From: a virus
Virus record (IMG/VR): IMGVR_UViG_3300009124_000014
Span: 1-56,260 of that record
Direction: 5' to 3' (one strand)
DNA: 56,260 nt
Positions 50,581 through 56,260 of this stretch are shown piece by piece. Position 1 is the first letter of the stretch; each line of letters starts with the position of its first letter. A model generated the notes under the pieces. The model did no database searches. It saw only the letters and a program-made list of their open reading frames with translations, and was not told where the DNA came from. Both the position numbers and the translations under genes were made by a program.

Positions 50581-52010
50581 GAGTAGTTCTGTCTGGTGGC
50601 GAGAAAGGCACGTACAGGAACATTCTAACCTCCCATAACGTGTCCAGTATCGCTCTAAACTTTACGCAGTACAGCGTTCCGAAGACGAAGAGCGTTGATC
50701 TACGGGAACTTCTAGGCGGTGCTGCTGTGTTCGTGTACACCTCTGACGGTGACGAGAATGTGGCCGAGTTTGACGAGTTCATCCGAGAGCACGCCGACGA
50801 AATCGAAGTAGTCATAGGTCGGGCGGACTACAACGGAGACTGGCTTGGTGAAAAGTATGTACCGCTGTGGAACGACGATAAAGACTTAGAAAGGCTTGCA
50901 CATCTTTGCCAAAAGTACGGCAGAGTCGCTGTAAGCGACAGAGCAATAAATAGCAAAACTATCTCCCGTATTAGGCAGTTACAGCAGCGATGGGGAGCCA
51001 AGTTGTATGGGCTTACCAGCAAGATTGATACCATCGAAACTTTGGATTGGGACACGGTCATCGTTTCGTCTTGGACGAGCGTTGTTAGGTACGGTGAAAC
51101 ACAGGTTTGGGATGGCCACGGACTGCGCCGTTATCCCGCTCAAAAGAAAGAATCTTCCCGTAAAAAGCACCGATCAGACATTCTAAGACTGGGCGTCGAC
51201 TTTGAGGCGATCATGGAAGATGACGTTTCAGAAGTTGCCAAACTCGCTGTAAAGTCATGGATGTCGTGGGAGGAGGCGACCTTCGGAATGGGGGCCTATC
51301 ACCCCTCTGGGGACGATGACGAGACCGAGTTCGACACCCCCGAAACAGGGCAGATAGTAACTACACCCCCCCTAAACGTAAGTAGCCCAAATCCGGTTTC
51401 AACCCCCCCTGCTATTGCTCACGAGGGGGTGCAGGGTAGGCACGAAAGTGAGCGCGAGTTACTACCGGGTTTAGGGGTCGAAATCGTCCGATCCAGCCCG
51501 GTGGTGAACACCATAGATGGTGATGAAGTCGTTGAGAATCAAGACTTAGCAGTGCATACAGTGGTTCACAAGGACTCAGGGATACGTAACTGCGATAGTT
51601 GCTATCTGGCCTCCCGCTGCCCTGCGTTCAAGGAACATGTAGAATGTGCCTACAAGATCCCCGTAGAGATCAAGACCAAAGATCAGTTGCAAGCGGTTCT
51701 AACAGCCATGTTGGAGATGCAAACTAGCCGAGTTCTGTTCGCCCGCTTTGCAGAGGAACTGGAGGGTCAGGGCATGGACCCTAACCTTTCTAACGAGATG
51801 GATCGCCTCTTCAAACTGATGAAAGAGTTCAAAGAAATATCAGACACCAGAGACCTTGTTCGCATCGAAATGGAGGCACGGGGATCATCTGGTGTGCTGT
51901 CACGGATCTTCGGTGAAAAGGCCGCTAACAAGGCTAACGAGTTGTCAGCGCCTATTAGCCAAGAACAAGTGGATGACATCATCCTCAATGCAGACATCAT
52001 TGACGATTAG
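50577..52010 (+). CDS. Unknown multi-domain protein with four-Cys cluster
   Basis: 477 residues from TTG 50577. Residues ~1-225 look like an alpha/beta barrel domain (MRVVLSGGEKGTYRNILTSH, VIGRADYNGDWLGEKYVPLW, VWDGHGLRRYPAQKKES). A Pro/Ser-rich linker follows (~250-320), then CDSCYLASRCPAF and a further C-terminal Cys (~339-358), then a helical end. I recall similar proteins in actinophages as uncharacterised. A nucleotide-processing or metal-cofactor enzyme is possible; no claim of function. Confidence 0.65.
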   Translation: MRVVLSGGEKGTYRNILTSHNVSSIALNFTQYSVPKTKSVDLRELLGGAAVFVYTSDGDENVAEFDEFIREHADEIEVVIGRADYNGDWLGEKYVPLWNDDKDLERLAHLCQKYGRVAVSDRAINSKTISRIRQLQQRWGAKLYGLTSKIDTIETLDWDTVIVSSWTSVVRYGETQVWDGHGLRRYPAQKKESSRKKHRSDILRLGVDFEAIMEDDVSEVAKLAVKSWMSWEEATFGMGAYHPSGDDDETEFDTPETGQIVTTPPLNVSSPNPVSTPPAIAHEGVQGRHESERELLPGLGVEIVRSSPVVNTIDGDEVVENQDLAVHTVVHKDSGIRNCDSCYLASRCPAFKEHVECAYKIPVEIKTKDQLQAVLTAMLEMQTSRVLFARFAEELEGQGMDPNLSNEMDRLFKLMKEFKEISDTRDLVRIEMEARGSSGVLSRIFGEKAANKANELSAPISQEQVDDIILNADIIDD

Positions 52011-52022
52011 GATTACAAACCT

Positions 52023-52319
52023 ATGAGCGACATTAGAGCAGAAGTATTACAGGAAGCAGAGAGCCTCATCAATGGCGACCGTAACAACGAATACGGCGAC
52101 CCTAATGATGACTTCAACAAGACGGCCAAGATGTGGGACATCTACCTCAAATCTGTCTACGAGAGCCGCAGTTACCTTCTCCCCCACGATGTGGCTGTAC
52201 TCATGTCGATGCTGAAGTTGAGCCGTATTGCATGGTCCCCTGAGCGGCGTGACAACTGGGTCGACCTTGCAGGTTACGCCGCTTGCGGTTGGGACTGTGT
52301 GGAGAACAGTTTCAAATAA
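52023..52319 (+). CDS. DUF6378-like protein
   Basis: 98 residues. The pattern NNEYGDPNDDFNKTAKMWDI, HDVAVLMSMLKLSRIAWSPE and DNWVDLAGYAACG fits a phage family of unknown function often seen near nucleotide metabolism genes. TAATG overlap with the first WhiB gene. Confidence 0.75.
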   Translation: MSDIRAEVLQEAESLINGDRNNEYGDPNDDFNKTAKMWDIYLKSVYESRSYLLPHDVAVLMSMLKLSRIAWSPERRDNWVDLAGYAACGWDCVENSFK

Positions 52320-52690
52320 TGCGTCACTGGTCCGATGACTCTCTGTGCCGTGGTCTGCACCAAGAGATGTTCTACCCACCTCTACTCAAAGAGGATCGGA
52401 CAGCACCAGAGTCCCATTACTACGCTTTGGGCAAGTTTGTGTGCGAGAACTGCCCCGTAGTAGAGCAGTGCCGTGAGGCTGGTCAAGATGAGGAGTACGG
52501 TCTATGGGGAGGTCAGTCGCCCAAAGATCGTCGTCTAAACCGTGTCGAGTTCAACAAGACTTACATGCCCTTACAGCACGTTGCAGACATGCCTTTAGAT
52601 GACAAGCAGCCACTCGACGCTGCTGCCGTACGGGAAAGTATTCGACCCATGTTGAAGCGGCGAAAGAGAAAGAGTAGAATATCTACATGA
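52319..52690 (+). CDS. WhiB-like iron-sulfur protein 1
   Basis: 123 residues from ATG 52319 on the previous stop. Four cluster cysteines: C10, C42, C45, C51 (VCENCPVVEQC), then the G-L-W-G-G turn. A basic C-terminal end (KRRKRKS) may bind DNA. WhiB proteins hold a 4Fe-4S cluster and modulate sigma-A transcription; phage versions such as TM4 WhiBTM4 inhibit host septation or block superinfection. Longer than the second copy and overlapping it by four bases. Confidence 0.82.
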   Translation: MRHWSDDSLCRGLHQEMFYPPLLKEDRTAPESHYYALGKFVCENCPVVEQCREAGQDEEYGLWGGQSPKDRRLNRVEFNKTYMPLQHVADMPLDDKQPLDAAAVRESIRPMLKRRKRKSRIST

Positions 52691-52935
52691 GTAGCGACTT
52701 ACCTGTAGAGATGACGTTACCCACACTCGCAGACCCCAGCGCCCCCACCACGTGGAGAGAGCACGCCGCCTGCCAGAAAGAGGGAAACTTCATCTTCTTT
52801 ACGTCTTCGGAAAGAGATCACGCCATAACCATTTGCCAGTCGTGCAGTGTGAAAGAGGATTGCCTCAACTTTGCCATCAGTAACAAGATGAAAGATGGTG
52901 TTTGGGGCGGTCAATACTTTGGCAGAAAGAAATGA
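52687..52935 (+). CDS. WhiB-like iron-sulfur protein 2
   Basis: 82 residues. WREHAACQ (C29), then IC50-x2-C53-x5-C59 (TICQSCSVKEDCL) and GVWGGQYFGRKK, a complete WhiB core of normal length. It starts on the stop of WhiB-like 1 and ends on the start of the glycosyltransferase gene. Probably another transcription modulator of host or phage promoters. Confidence 0.9.
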   Translation: MSSDLPVEMTLPTLADPSAPTTWREHAACQKEGNFIFFTSSERDHAITICQSCSVKEDCLNFAISNKMKDGVWGGQYFGRKK

Positions 52936-54005
52936 AGATCGGCATTGCGAGTGCCGACAACCTACGAGCCGACCGATCCGCTGACGGGAAAGAGAAATGG
53001 GGCGGTGCTGGATGGGCACGCATAGGTCAGTATGTCCCTCACCTCAGGGCGGCAGGCCACGAGGTAGTAGTCGGCATCATGTGGGAGAAAGATGACTCGA
53101 TTGCCATCGAAGATTCTGAGGGAAACTACGTCCACCCTGATCTGCTCATCATGCAGCGGATCATGCATGAAGGTGTCCCCAAGACGATTGCAAAGGCTCG
53201 CAAACAGGGTCAGATAATCGTACAAGAGATCGACGATTGGTACTGGGGCCTCGACACGAGAAACGAGGCGTGGAAGGCAACCCACCCAAAGTTCAACGAC
53301 AAAGAGAACACTGCGTTCTATGCGAGAAATGTAAAGGCATCAGACCACGTCTGGTGCAGTACCCCGTGGATCGCTGAGAAGGTGAAAGAAAGGTTTGGAG
53401 TGCCCACAGTGCTTCTGCCTAACCACATCGACGTGGGTAGGTTCACCCCTGTTGCGCAGTCGGCTGGTGTCCCGACCTTCGGATGGACTGGGTCGACTGC
53501 TCACCGCTCTGGGGACTTAGAGCAGTTGAAGGGCATTTACGGTCGTTTCATCCGCTCAGGCCAGATCAAGATGCACCATTCTGGTGCTCGCCCAGATGCT
53601 CCGCCGTTCCATGAGATGGTCGGCTTGGCGGAAGAAGATGTGACCAGAACAGATGGTGTCAACGTCGAGTTCTACCCCTCTTTGATGTGCTTTGACGTTG
53701 GTCTGGTGCCGTTACGTGACATCCCCTTCAACCACGCTAAATCAGAGATCAAAGGTCTGGAGTACTCGGCAGCGGGAATCCCGTTCATTGCTTCGGACCT
53801 TCCTAGTTACCGCTCGTTACACGATGATTGGGATGGTTTGTTCCCGTTAGCAAAGCGCCCCAAAGACTGGATCAAGGCAACTACTTCGCTGCTCGACCTT
53901 GGCCGTCGGGTGGAAATGCAGGAAGCACTGCTGGAACGTGTGCAGACCAGAGACATCTCGATTGGTGCTAAGGCAATGTTAGATGTAATCGGAGGCTTGC
54001 AATGA
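52932..54005 (+). CDS. Glycosyltransferase, GT4-like
   Basis: 357 residues from ATG 52932, overlapping WhiB TGA. GGAGWARIGQYVPHLRAAGH gives the N-terminal nucleotide-sugar fold start; FGWTGSTAHRSGDLEQLKGI and the C-terminal KGLEYSAAGIPFIASDLPSY with PSLMCFDVGLVPL match GT-B family 4 enzymes. It could glycosylate host wall polymers, or phage DNA or proteins. The first start at 52902 is not used. Followed at once by a phosphoesterase. Confidence 0.8.
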   Translation: MKIGIASADNLRADRSADGKEKWGGAGWARIGQYVPHLRAAGHEVVVGIMWEKDDSIAIEDSEGNYVHPDLLIMQRIMHEGVPKTIAKARKQGQIIVQEIDDWYWGLDTRNEAWKATHPKFNDKENTAFYARNVKASDHVWCSTPWIAEKVKERFGVPTVLLPNHIDVGRFTPVAQSAGVPTFGWTGSTAHRSGDLEQLKGIYGRFIRSGQIKMHHSGARPDAPPFHEMVGLAEEDVTRTDGVNVEFYPSLMCFDVGLVPLRDIPFNHAKSEIKGLEYSAAGIPFIASDLPSYRSLHDDWDGLFPLAKRPKDWIKATTSLLDLGRRVEMQEALLERVQTRDISIGAKAMLDVIGGLQ

Positions 54006-54736
54006 AGGTACTTCTGGTAGGTGACACGCACGGTGACTCTAAGTTTGTGTCGAGCGTGAACAGGCTCGCAAAGACGCAGAACGCTCAGTGTGTGATCCAG
54101 TTGGGCGACTTCGGCTATGACTTCAATCCCAACGCCTTAGCCTCGATTAGAGCATGGTTAGACGTGGACGAGAAACGCCGCTGGATGTGGATCGATGGGA
54201 ACCACGATCAGCACGACTACATCCGCTCAGAGATATGTAAGGGCAAGCACCCTAAGAAGCCGGTCAAGCATTTCCATGACCGCATGTTCTATTGCCCTCG
54301 TGGAAGCACCCTCAGGATCGGCAAGAGCAAGGTGCTGTTCCTCGGCGGTGCCGTGAGCGTTGACAAGTCTCGACGACAGCAGGGGATCAACTGGTGGCCT
54401 CAGGAGTCGGTCTCCACTGCCGATGTGCACCGTGCCATCGAGCAGGGTCAGGGTGCGAACGTGCTCATCTCACACGATGCGCCCCCCTCAGGAGCGGTTA
54501 GAGGATGGCTTAGAGAGTGCGGCTACAAGTTAGATAAGGCTTCACAGCACAACAGACAGGCCGTCGAGGCCGTCATGCTGGAGACTGGAGTGACTCAGGT
54601 GTACCACGGCCACTACCACCACCGTTACACCACTGAGCACAAGGACGTACTCATCGAGGGACTTGGGGCGAACTACGCACGAGGAGAGAGCGTCAAGGCG
54701 ACGCTCGATCTCAACGTGTTGGTGCGTGACTTCTAG
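54002..54736 (+). CDS. Metallophosphoesterase (calcineurin-like)
   Basis: 244 residues; ATGA overlap with the glycosyltransferase. Signature blocks: GDTHGD (8-13), GDFGYD (35-40), GNHDQH (66-71), LISHDAPPSG (~157), and YHGHYHH (~200). Two-metal phosphatase or nuclease; substrate unknown (nucleotides, phosphoproteins or RNA ligase products are options). It converges with the reverse-strand repair gene, sharing CTAG at 54733-54736. Confidence 0.9.
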   Translation: MKVLLVGDTHGDSKFVSSVNRLAKTQNAQCVIQLGDFGYDFNPNALASIRAWLDVDEKRRWMWIDGNHDQHDYIRSEICKGKHPKKPVKHFHDRMFYCPRGSTLRIGKSKVLFLGGAVSVDKSRRQQGINWWPQESVSTADVHRAIEQGQGANVLISHDAPPSGAVRGWLRECGYKLDKASQHNRQAVEAVMLETGVTQVYHGHYHHRYTTEHKDVLIEGLGANYARGESVKATLDLNVLVRDF

Positions 54737-55179
54737 ACCGGCCAGATGTACGGCAGGTCACTGGGGATGCTGGGCCACAGCGGCTGGTAGTGCTCAGGCA
54801 GTTTGCGGATGAGATTGGACTTGTGAGAGTCGGCAATGTCATCGAGGTACGTAGGCAGGGTGTCAGCGTCGCCCCACATTGTGAACAGGTCATGCACTCC
54901 TCGGAAGCGCTCCAGCAGGCTGTCGTTGTAACCTCGACGACGCCACTCCATACAGCACAGCATGCCGTAGCGTGCAAGGGCGGCGATGTGGCCTTCCCAC
55001 ATCTTGGTGGCAGGGTGGTTGACCCATCCCTTGTGGTCCTTGGGTGCACCGTCGTTGTCGACCCCACGTAGGCAGTTCAGTATCTGCCACGCTTCGACAC
55101 GTTGCTTGCCAAGGCGCTGGTAGTCGAGCGCCTCAAAGCCCTTGGTCAGGTTGCGTCCTTCTGGAACGAATGTCTGCAT
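54733..55179 (-). CDS. Endonuclease V-like pyrimidine dimer glycosylase (Pyr_excise family)
   Basis: 148 residues on the reverse strand, SD GAGGAGGAC before its ATG. The N-terminus MQTFVPEGRNLTKGFEALDY, RLGKQRVEAWQIL, and HPATKMWEGHIAALARYGML with EWRRRGYND fits the family of T4 DenV-type DNA glycosylases. It would repair UV dimers in phage DNA, useful for a phage of sunlit water. It ends against the phosphoesterase gene. Confidence 0.82.
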   Translation of the reverse strand: MQTFVPEGRNLTKGFEALDYQRLGKQRVEAWQILNCLRGVDNDGAPKDHKGWVNHPATKMWEGHIAALARYGMLCCMEWRRRGYNDSLLERFRGVHDLFTMWGDADTLPTYLDDIADSHKSNLIRKLPEHYQPLWPSIPSDLPYIWPV

Positions 55180-55205
55180 GTTGTCCTCCTCGTGGTGCAG
55201 TATGG

Positions 55206-55337
55206 CTACTGCTTCTCTTTCATCAATCTACCGCCGCCAGTGTGCTTACTGCACGTAGGTGGGTACGTAGGTTTGACGTTGACCGTGATCTTGTTGCCGC
55301 AGGCAGGGCACTCATATGTCTTACTGTTCTTAGCCAT
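55206..55337 (-). CDS. 43-residue zinc-ribbon protein
   Basis: ATG at 55337 (reverse) follows GGAGGTCTAACC. Product starts MAKNSKTYECPACGNKITVN and has a CPACG pair and a C-x2-H-like CSKH, forming a ribbon. Too short to show in usual gene scans but the strong ribosome site makes it convincing. Confidence 0.65.
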   Translation of the reverse strand: MAKNSKTYECPACGNKITVNVKPTYPPTCSKHTGGGRLMKEKQ

Positions 55338-55370
55338 GGTTAGACCTCCAGCGGTCACGGTAGCACACTC

Positions 55371-55436
55371 TCATCTCCACCTGATGTAGGCGATTACGGC
55401 AACTCCCATCACTGCCGTGAGTAGGTGGCATGTCAT
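55371..55436 (-). CDS. Possible 21-residue membrane peptide
   Basis: ATG 55436 (reverse) overlaps the stop of the upstream membrane protein (CCATGACATG). Product MTCHLLTAVMGVAVIAYIRW plus R, a single hydrophobic helix with a basic end. A competing 33-residue frame starts at 55431. Low confidence. Confidence 0.3.
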   Translation of the reverse strand: MTCHLLTAVMGVAVIAYIRWR

Positions 55437-55642
55437 GGGCGATTCTTCTTGTAGTAGTCGGGGTCATTGAGCCAGCCCTCGATCTTTGGTTTGGTTTCGT
55501 GCAACTGCTCGTGCAAAAAGCGACGTGTGCGTGGAGCGTTCTTCCATACGTAGTAGAACGATCCAAGAATGAATGCCGCAATCAAGAAGATGATGAAGTC
55601 GAGCATTGCCGTGCTGTGGCGTAGTCCTTCGTAAGCAAGCAT
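55433..55642 (-). CDS. Small single-pass membrane protein
   Basis: 69 residues. ATG 55642 has GAGGT five bases upstream. One hydrophobic helix (FIIFLIAAFILGSFYYVW), then a basic, helical cytoplasmic tail. Overlaps the gene above it by none; starts one base after its stop. Function unknown. Confidence 0.6.
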   Translation of the reverse strand: MLAYEGLRHSTAMLDFIIFLIAAFILGSFYYVWKNAPRTRRFLHEQLHETKPKIEGWLNDPDYYKKNRP

Positions 55643-55643
55643 G

Positions 55644-55838
55644 TCATACCTCGCAGTACATTGCGATGTAGTTGCCGACGGTCAGGCGCTCTTCGTGGCA
55701 CTGCCACAAGACCCTCTGAGCCTCTCTAAAGGACCACGCACGGTAGATGCCAGTGTGATCGGTTACTTTGAACTTCGTGTTGCTCTTACTCTCGTCCCTT
55801 GTCAGGTACGGCATGCGCTTCTTCTTGTCAGTGGTCAT
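55644..55838 (-). CDS. Small unknown protein
   Basis: 64 residues; ATG 55838 (reverse) preceded by GAGGAAC. Basic N-terminus, then YRAWSFREAQRVLWQCHEER and TVGNYIAMYCEV. Overlaps the upstream zinc-ribbon gene by 11 bases. No family recognised. Confidence 0.6.
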   Translation of the reverse strand: MTTDKKKRMPYLTRDESKSNTKFKVTDHTGIYRAWSFREAQRVLWQCHEERLTVGNYIAMYCEV

Positions 55839-56007
55839 TGTTCCTCATTTCCATCAGGTACTCGTAATCTGCTTCATAGGTGTAGTCGCACTCATCATTG
55901 GTGCAGTGTCCCTCATACTTGTCTCCTTCAAGTCCACCGTCGCACTGGGGGCAACGTGGGACCTCCTCATCGGGATTGGTTGTCTTCCAGTTGTCGTAGG
56001 CGCTCAC
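55828..56007 (-). CDS. 59-residue zinc-ribbon protein
   Basis: GTG 56007 (reverse) overlaps the upstream stop (GAGTGAGC). Product MSAYDNWKTTNPDEEVPRCP continues QCDGG...HCTNDECDYTYE, a CPQC and CTNDEC pair that should bind zinc, then an acidic helix. Absent from simple ATG-based scans but fits the leftward operon exactly. Confidence 0.65.
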   Translation of the reverse strand: MSAYDNWKTTNPDEEVPRCPQCDGGLEGDKYEGHCTNDECDYTYEADYEYLMEMRNNDH

Positions 56008-56186
56008 TCCAAGCCCTCCACGGTCAATCGCTCCATCACCTCGATGTGCGCTTCTTCTTTGGTCTTCTTTCCCATGAAGATCGAGAAGGCGTGTGCCGCC
56101 ATCAGTTCATCGTAGCGAGTTACAGGGTGCATCTCGGCGTACCTGCGCTCGCCCTCTTTGACTGCTTCCCATTGTGGTGTTGCCAT
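56004..56186 (-). CDS. Small helical protein
   Basis: 60 residues from ATG 56186 (reverse), SD GAGGAGGAGG. Contains WEAVKEGERRYAEMHPVTRY and AFSIFMGKKTKEEAHIEVME. An extension upstream to 56234 would pass over this site and is unlikely. Function unknown. Confidence 0.65.
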   Translation of the reverse strand: MATPQWEAVKEGERRYAEMHPVTRYDELMAAHAFSIFMGKKTKEEAHIEVMERLTVEGLE

Positions 56187-56187
56187 G

Positions 56188-56260
56188 TCAGTTGTCCTCC
56201 TCCTCAAACATGATGACGTTGCGGTCAGTGGCATGAATCTCGCACACCGGCGAGATTTCG
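56188..56260 (-). CDS. C-terminal fragment of a gene running off the window
   Basis: The reverse frame is open from the window edge to TGA at 56188-56190, encoding a 23-residue tail ending HATDRNVIMFEEEDN. The start lies right of the window. Its end contains the ribosome site of the next gene, which supports real coding. Confidence 0.55.
   Translation of the reverse strand, partial: EISPVCEIHATDRNVIMFEEEDN
56236..56257 (-). repeat. 8-base inverted repeat at window edge
   Basis: AATCTCGC-ACACCG-GCGAGATT, perfect arms, within the partial reverse gene. Purpose unknown; may be chance. Confidence 0.3.

Noticed and set aside
55330-55581. 83-codon reverse frame overlapping the membrane protein and zinc-ribbon genes
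   Set aside because: Overlaps two better supported genes; composition is unlike a folded protein.
1-56260. Integrase, repressor or attachment site indicating lysogeny
   Set aside because: No recombinase motif or att-like repeat was found; the winged-helix and MerR-like proteins alone do not support a lysogeny module.
1-56260. tRNA genes
   Set aside because: No T-loop-like GGTTCRA with matching arms was seen by eye; a covariance scan was not possible.

Overview
This window is part of the genome of a tailed phage with a contractile tail (myovirus morphology) that most likely infects an actinobacterium. The evidence is direct: a tail sheath, a T4-type tail tube, gp25/J/I baseplate genes, two WhiB-like iron-sulfur proteins (a family confined to Actinobacteria and their phages), and an r1t-like holin with an M15-type endolysin. 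Two predicted secreted proteins carry Thr-rich linkers of the TTTTTT-LPDGKC and T/S/VPP kind. From memory these are common in Acidimicrobiia, so an aquatic acidimicrobial host is a reasonable but unproven guess. No integrase, repressor, terminase, portal or major capsid gene is visible; head genes must lie outside the window. I saw no tRNA gene and no CRISPR array. Genes are packed so tightly that ATGA, TAATG or GTGA start/stop overlaps are the rule. Gene-free gaps are at most about 160 bases.

Layout, left to right. 1-7056: tail fibre and collar genes, with S74 intramolecular chaperone domains and two His-rich HxH collar proteins. 7056-9571: neck or head-completion proteins. 9572-12696: sheath, tube and a gp26-like baseplate or assembly protein with a possible frameshifted extension. 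12708-21348: tape measure carrying two cell-wall hydrolase domains, hub proteins, a LysM protein and a spike/fibre fusion. 21382-25918: a 2-oxoglutarate oxygenase and a lysis/secretion block (transglycosylase, Thr-rich secreted protein, three holin-like membrane proteins, endolysin). 25927-30683: baseplate wedge (gp25, J, I) and an unknown acidic protein.

After a promoter and a highly structured leader (30701-30846) comes the replication and recombination module: helicase loader, DnaB-like helicase, primase, SNF2 helicase, a zinc-containing ssDNA-binding protein, family A DNA polymerase, RecA, two PD-(D/E)XK resolvase-like nucleases and a Cas4/RecB-like nuclease. It ends with a SpoVS homologue. 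45697-49391 is a run of ten orphan genes whose products contain no cysteine at all. 49428-54736 carries zinc-binding unknowns, twin WhiB genes, a glycosyltransferase and a metallophosphoesterase. From 54733 to the right end all genes run leftwards: an endonuclease V-like (Pyr_excise) repair enzyme and several very small zinc-ribbon or membrane proteins. This looks like a divergently transcribed early region entering from outside the window.

The genes I rate most worth follow-up are the structured leader at 30733-30846, the recoding candidate after the gp26-like gene, the cysteine-free orphan operon, the secreted Thr-stalk protein, and the phage SpoVS.
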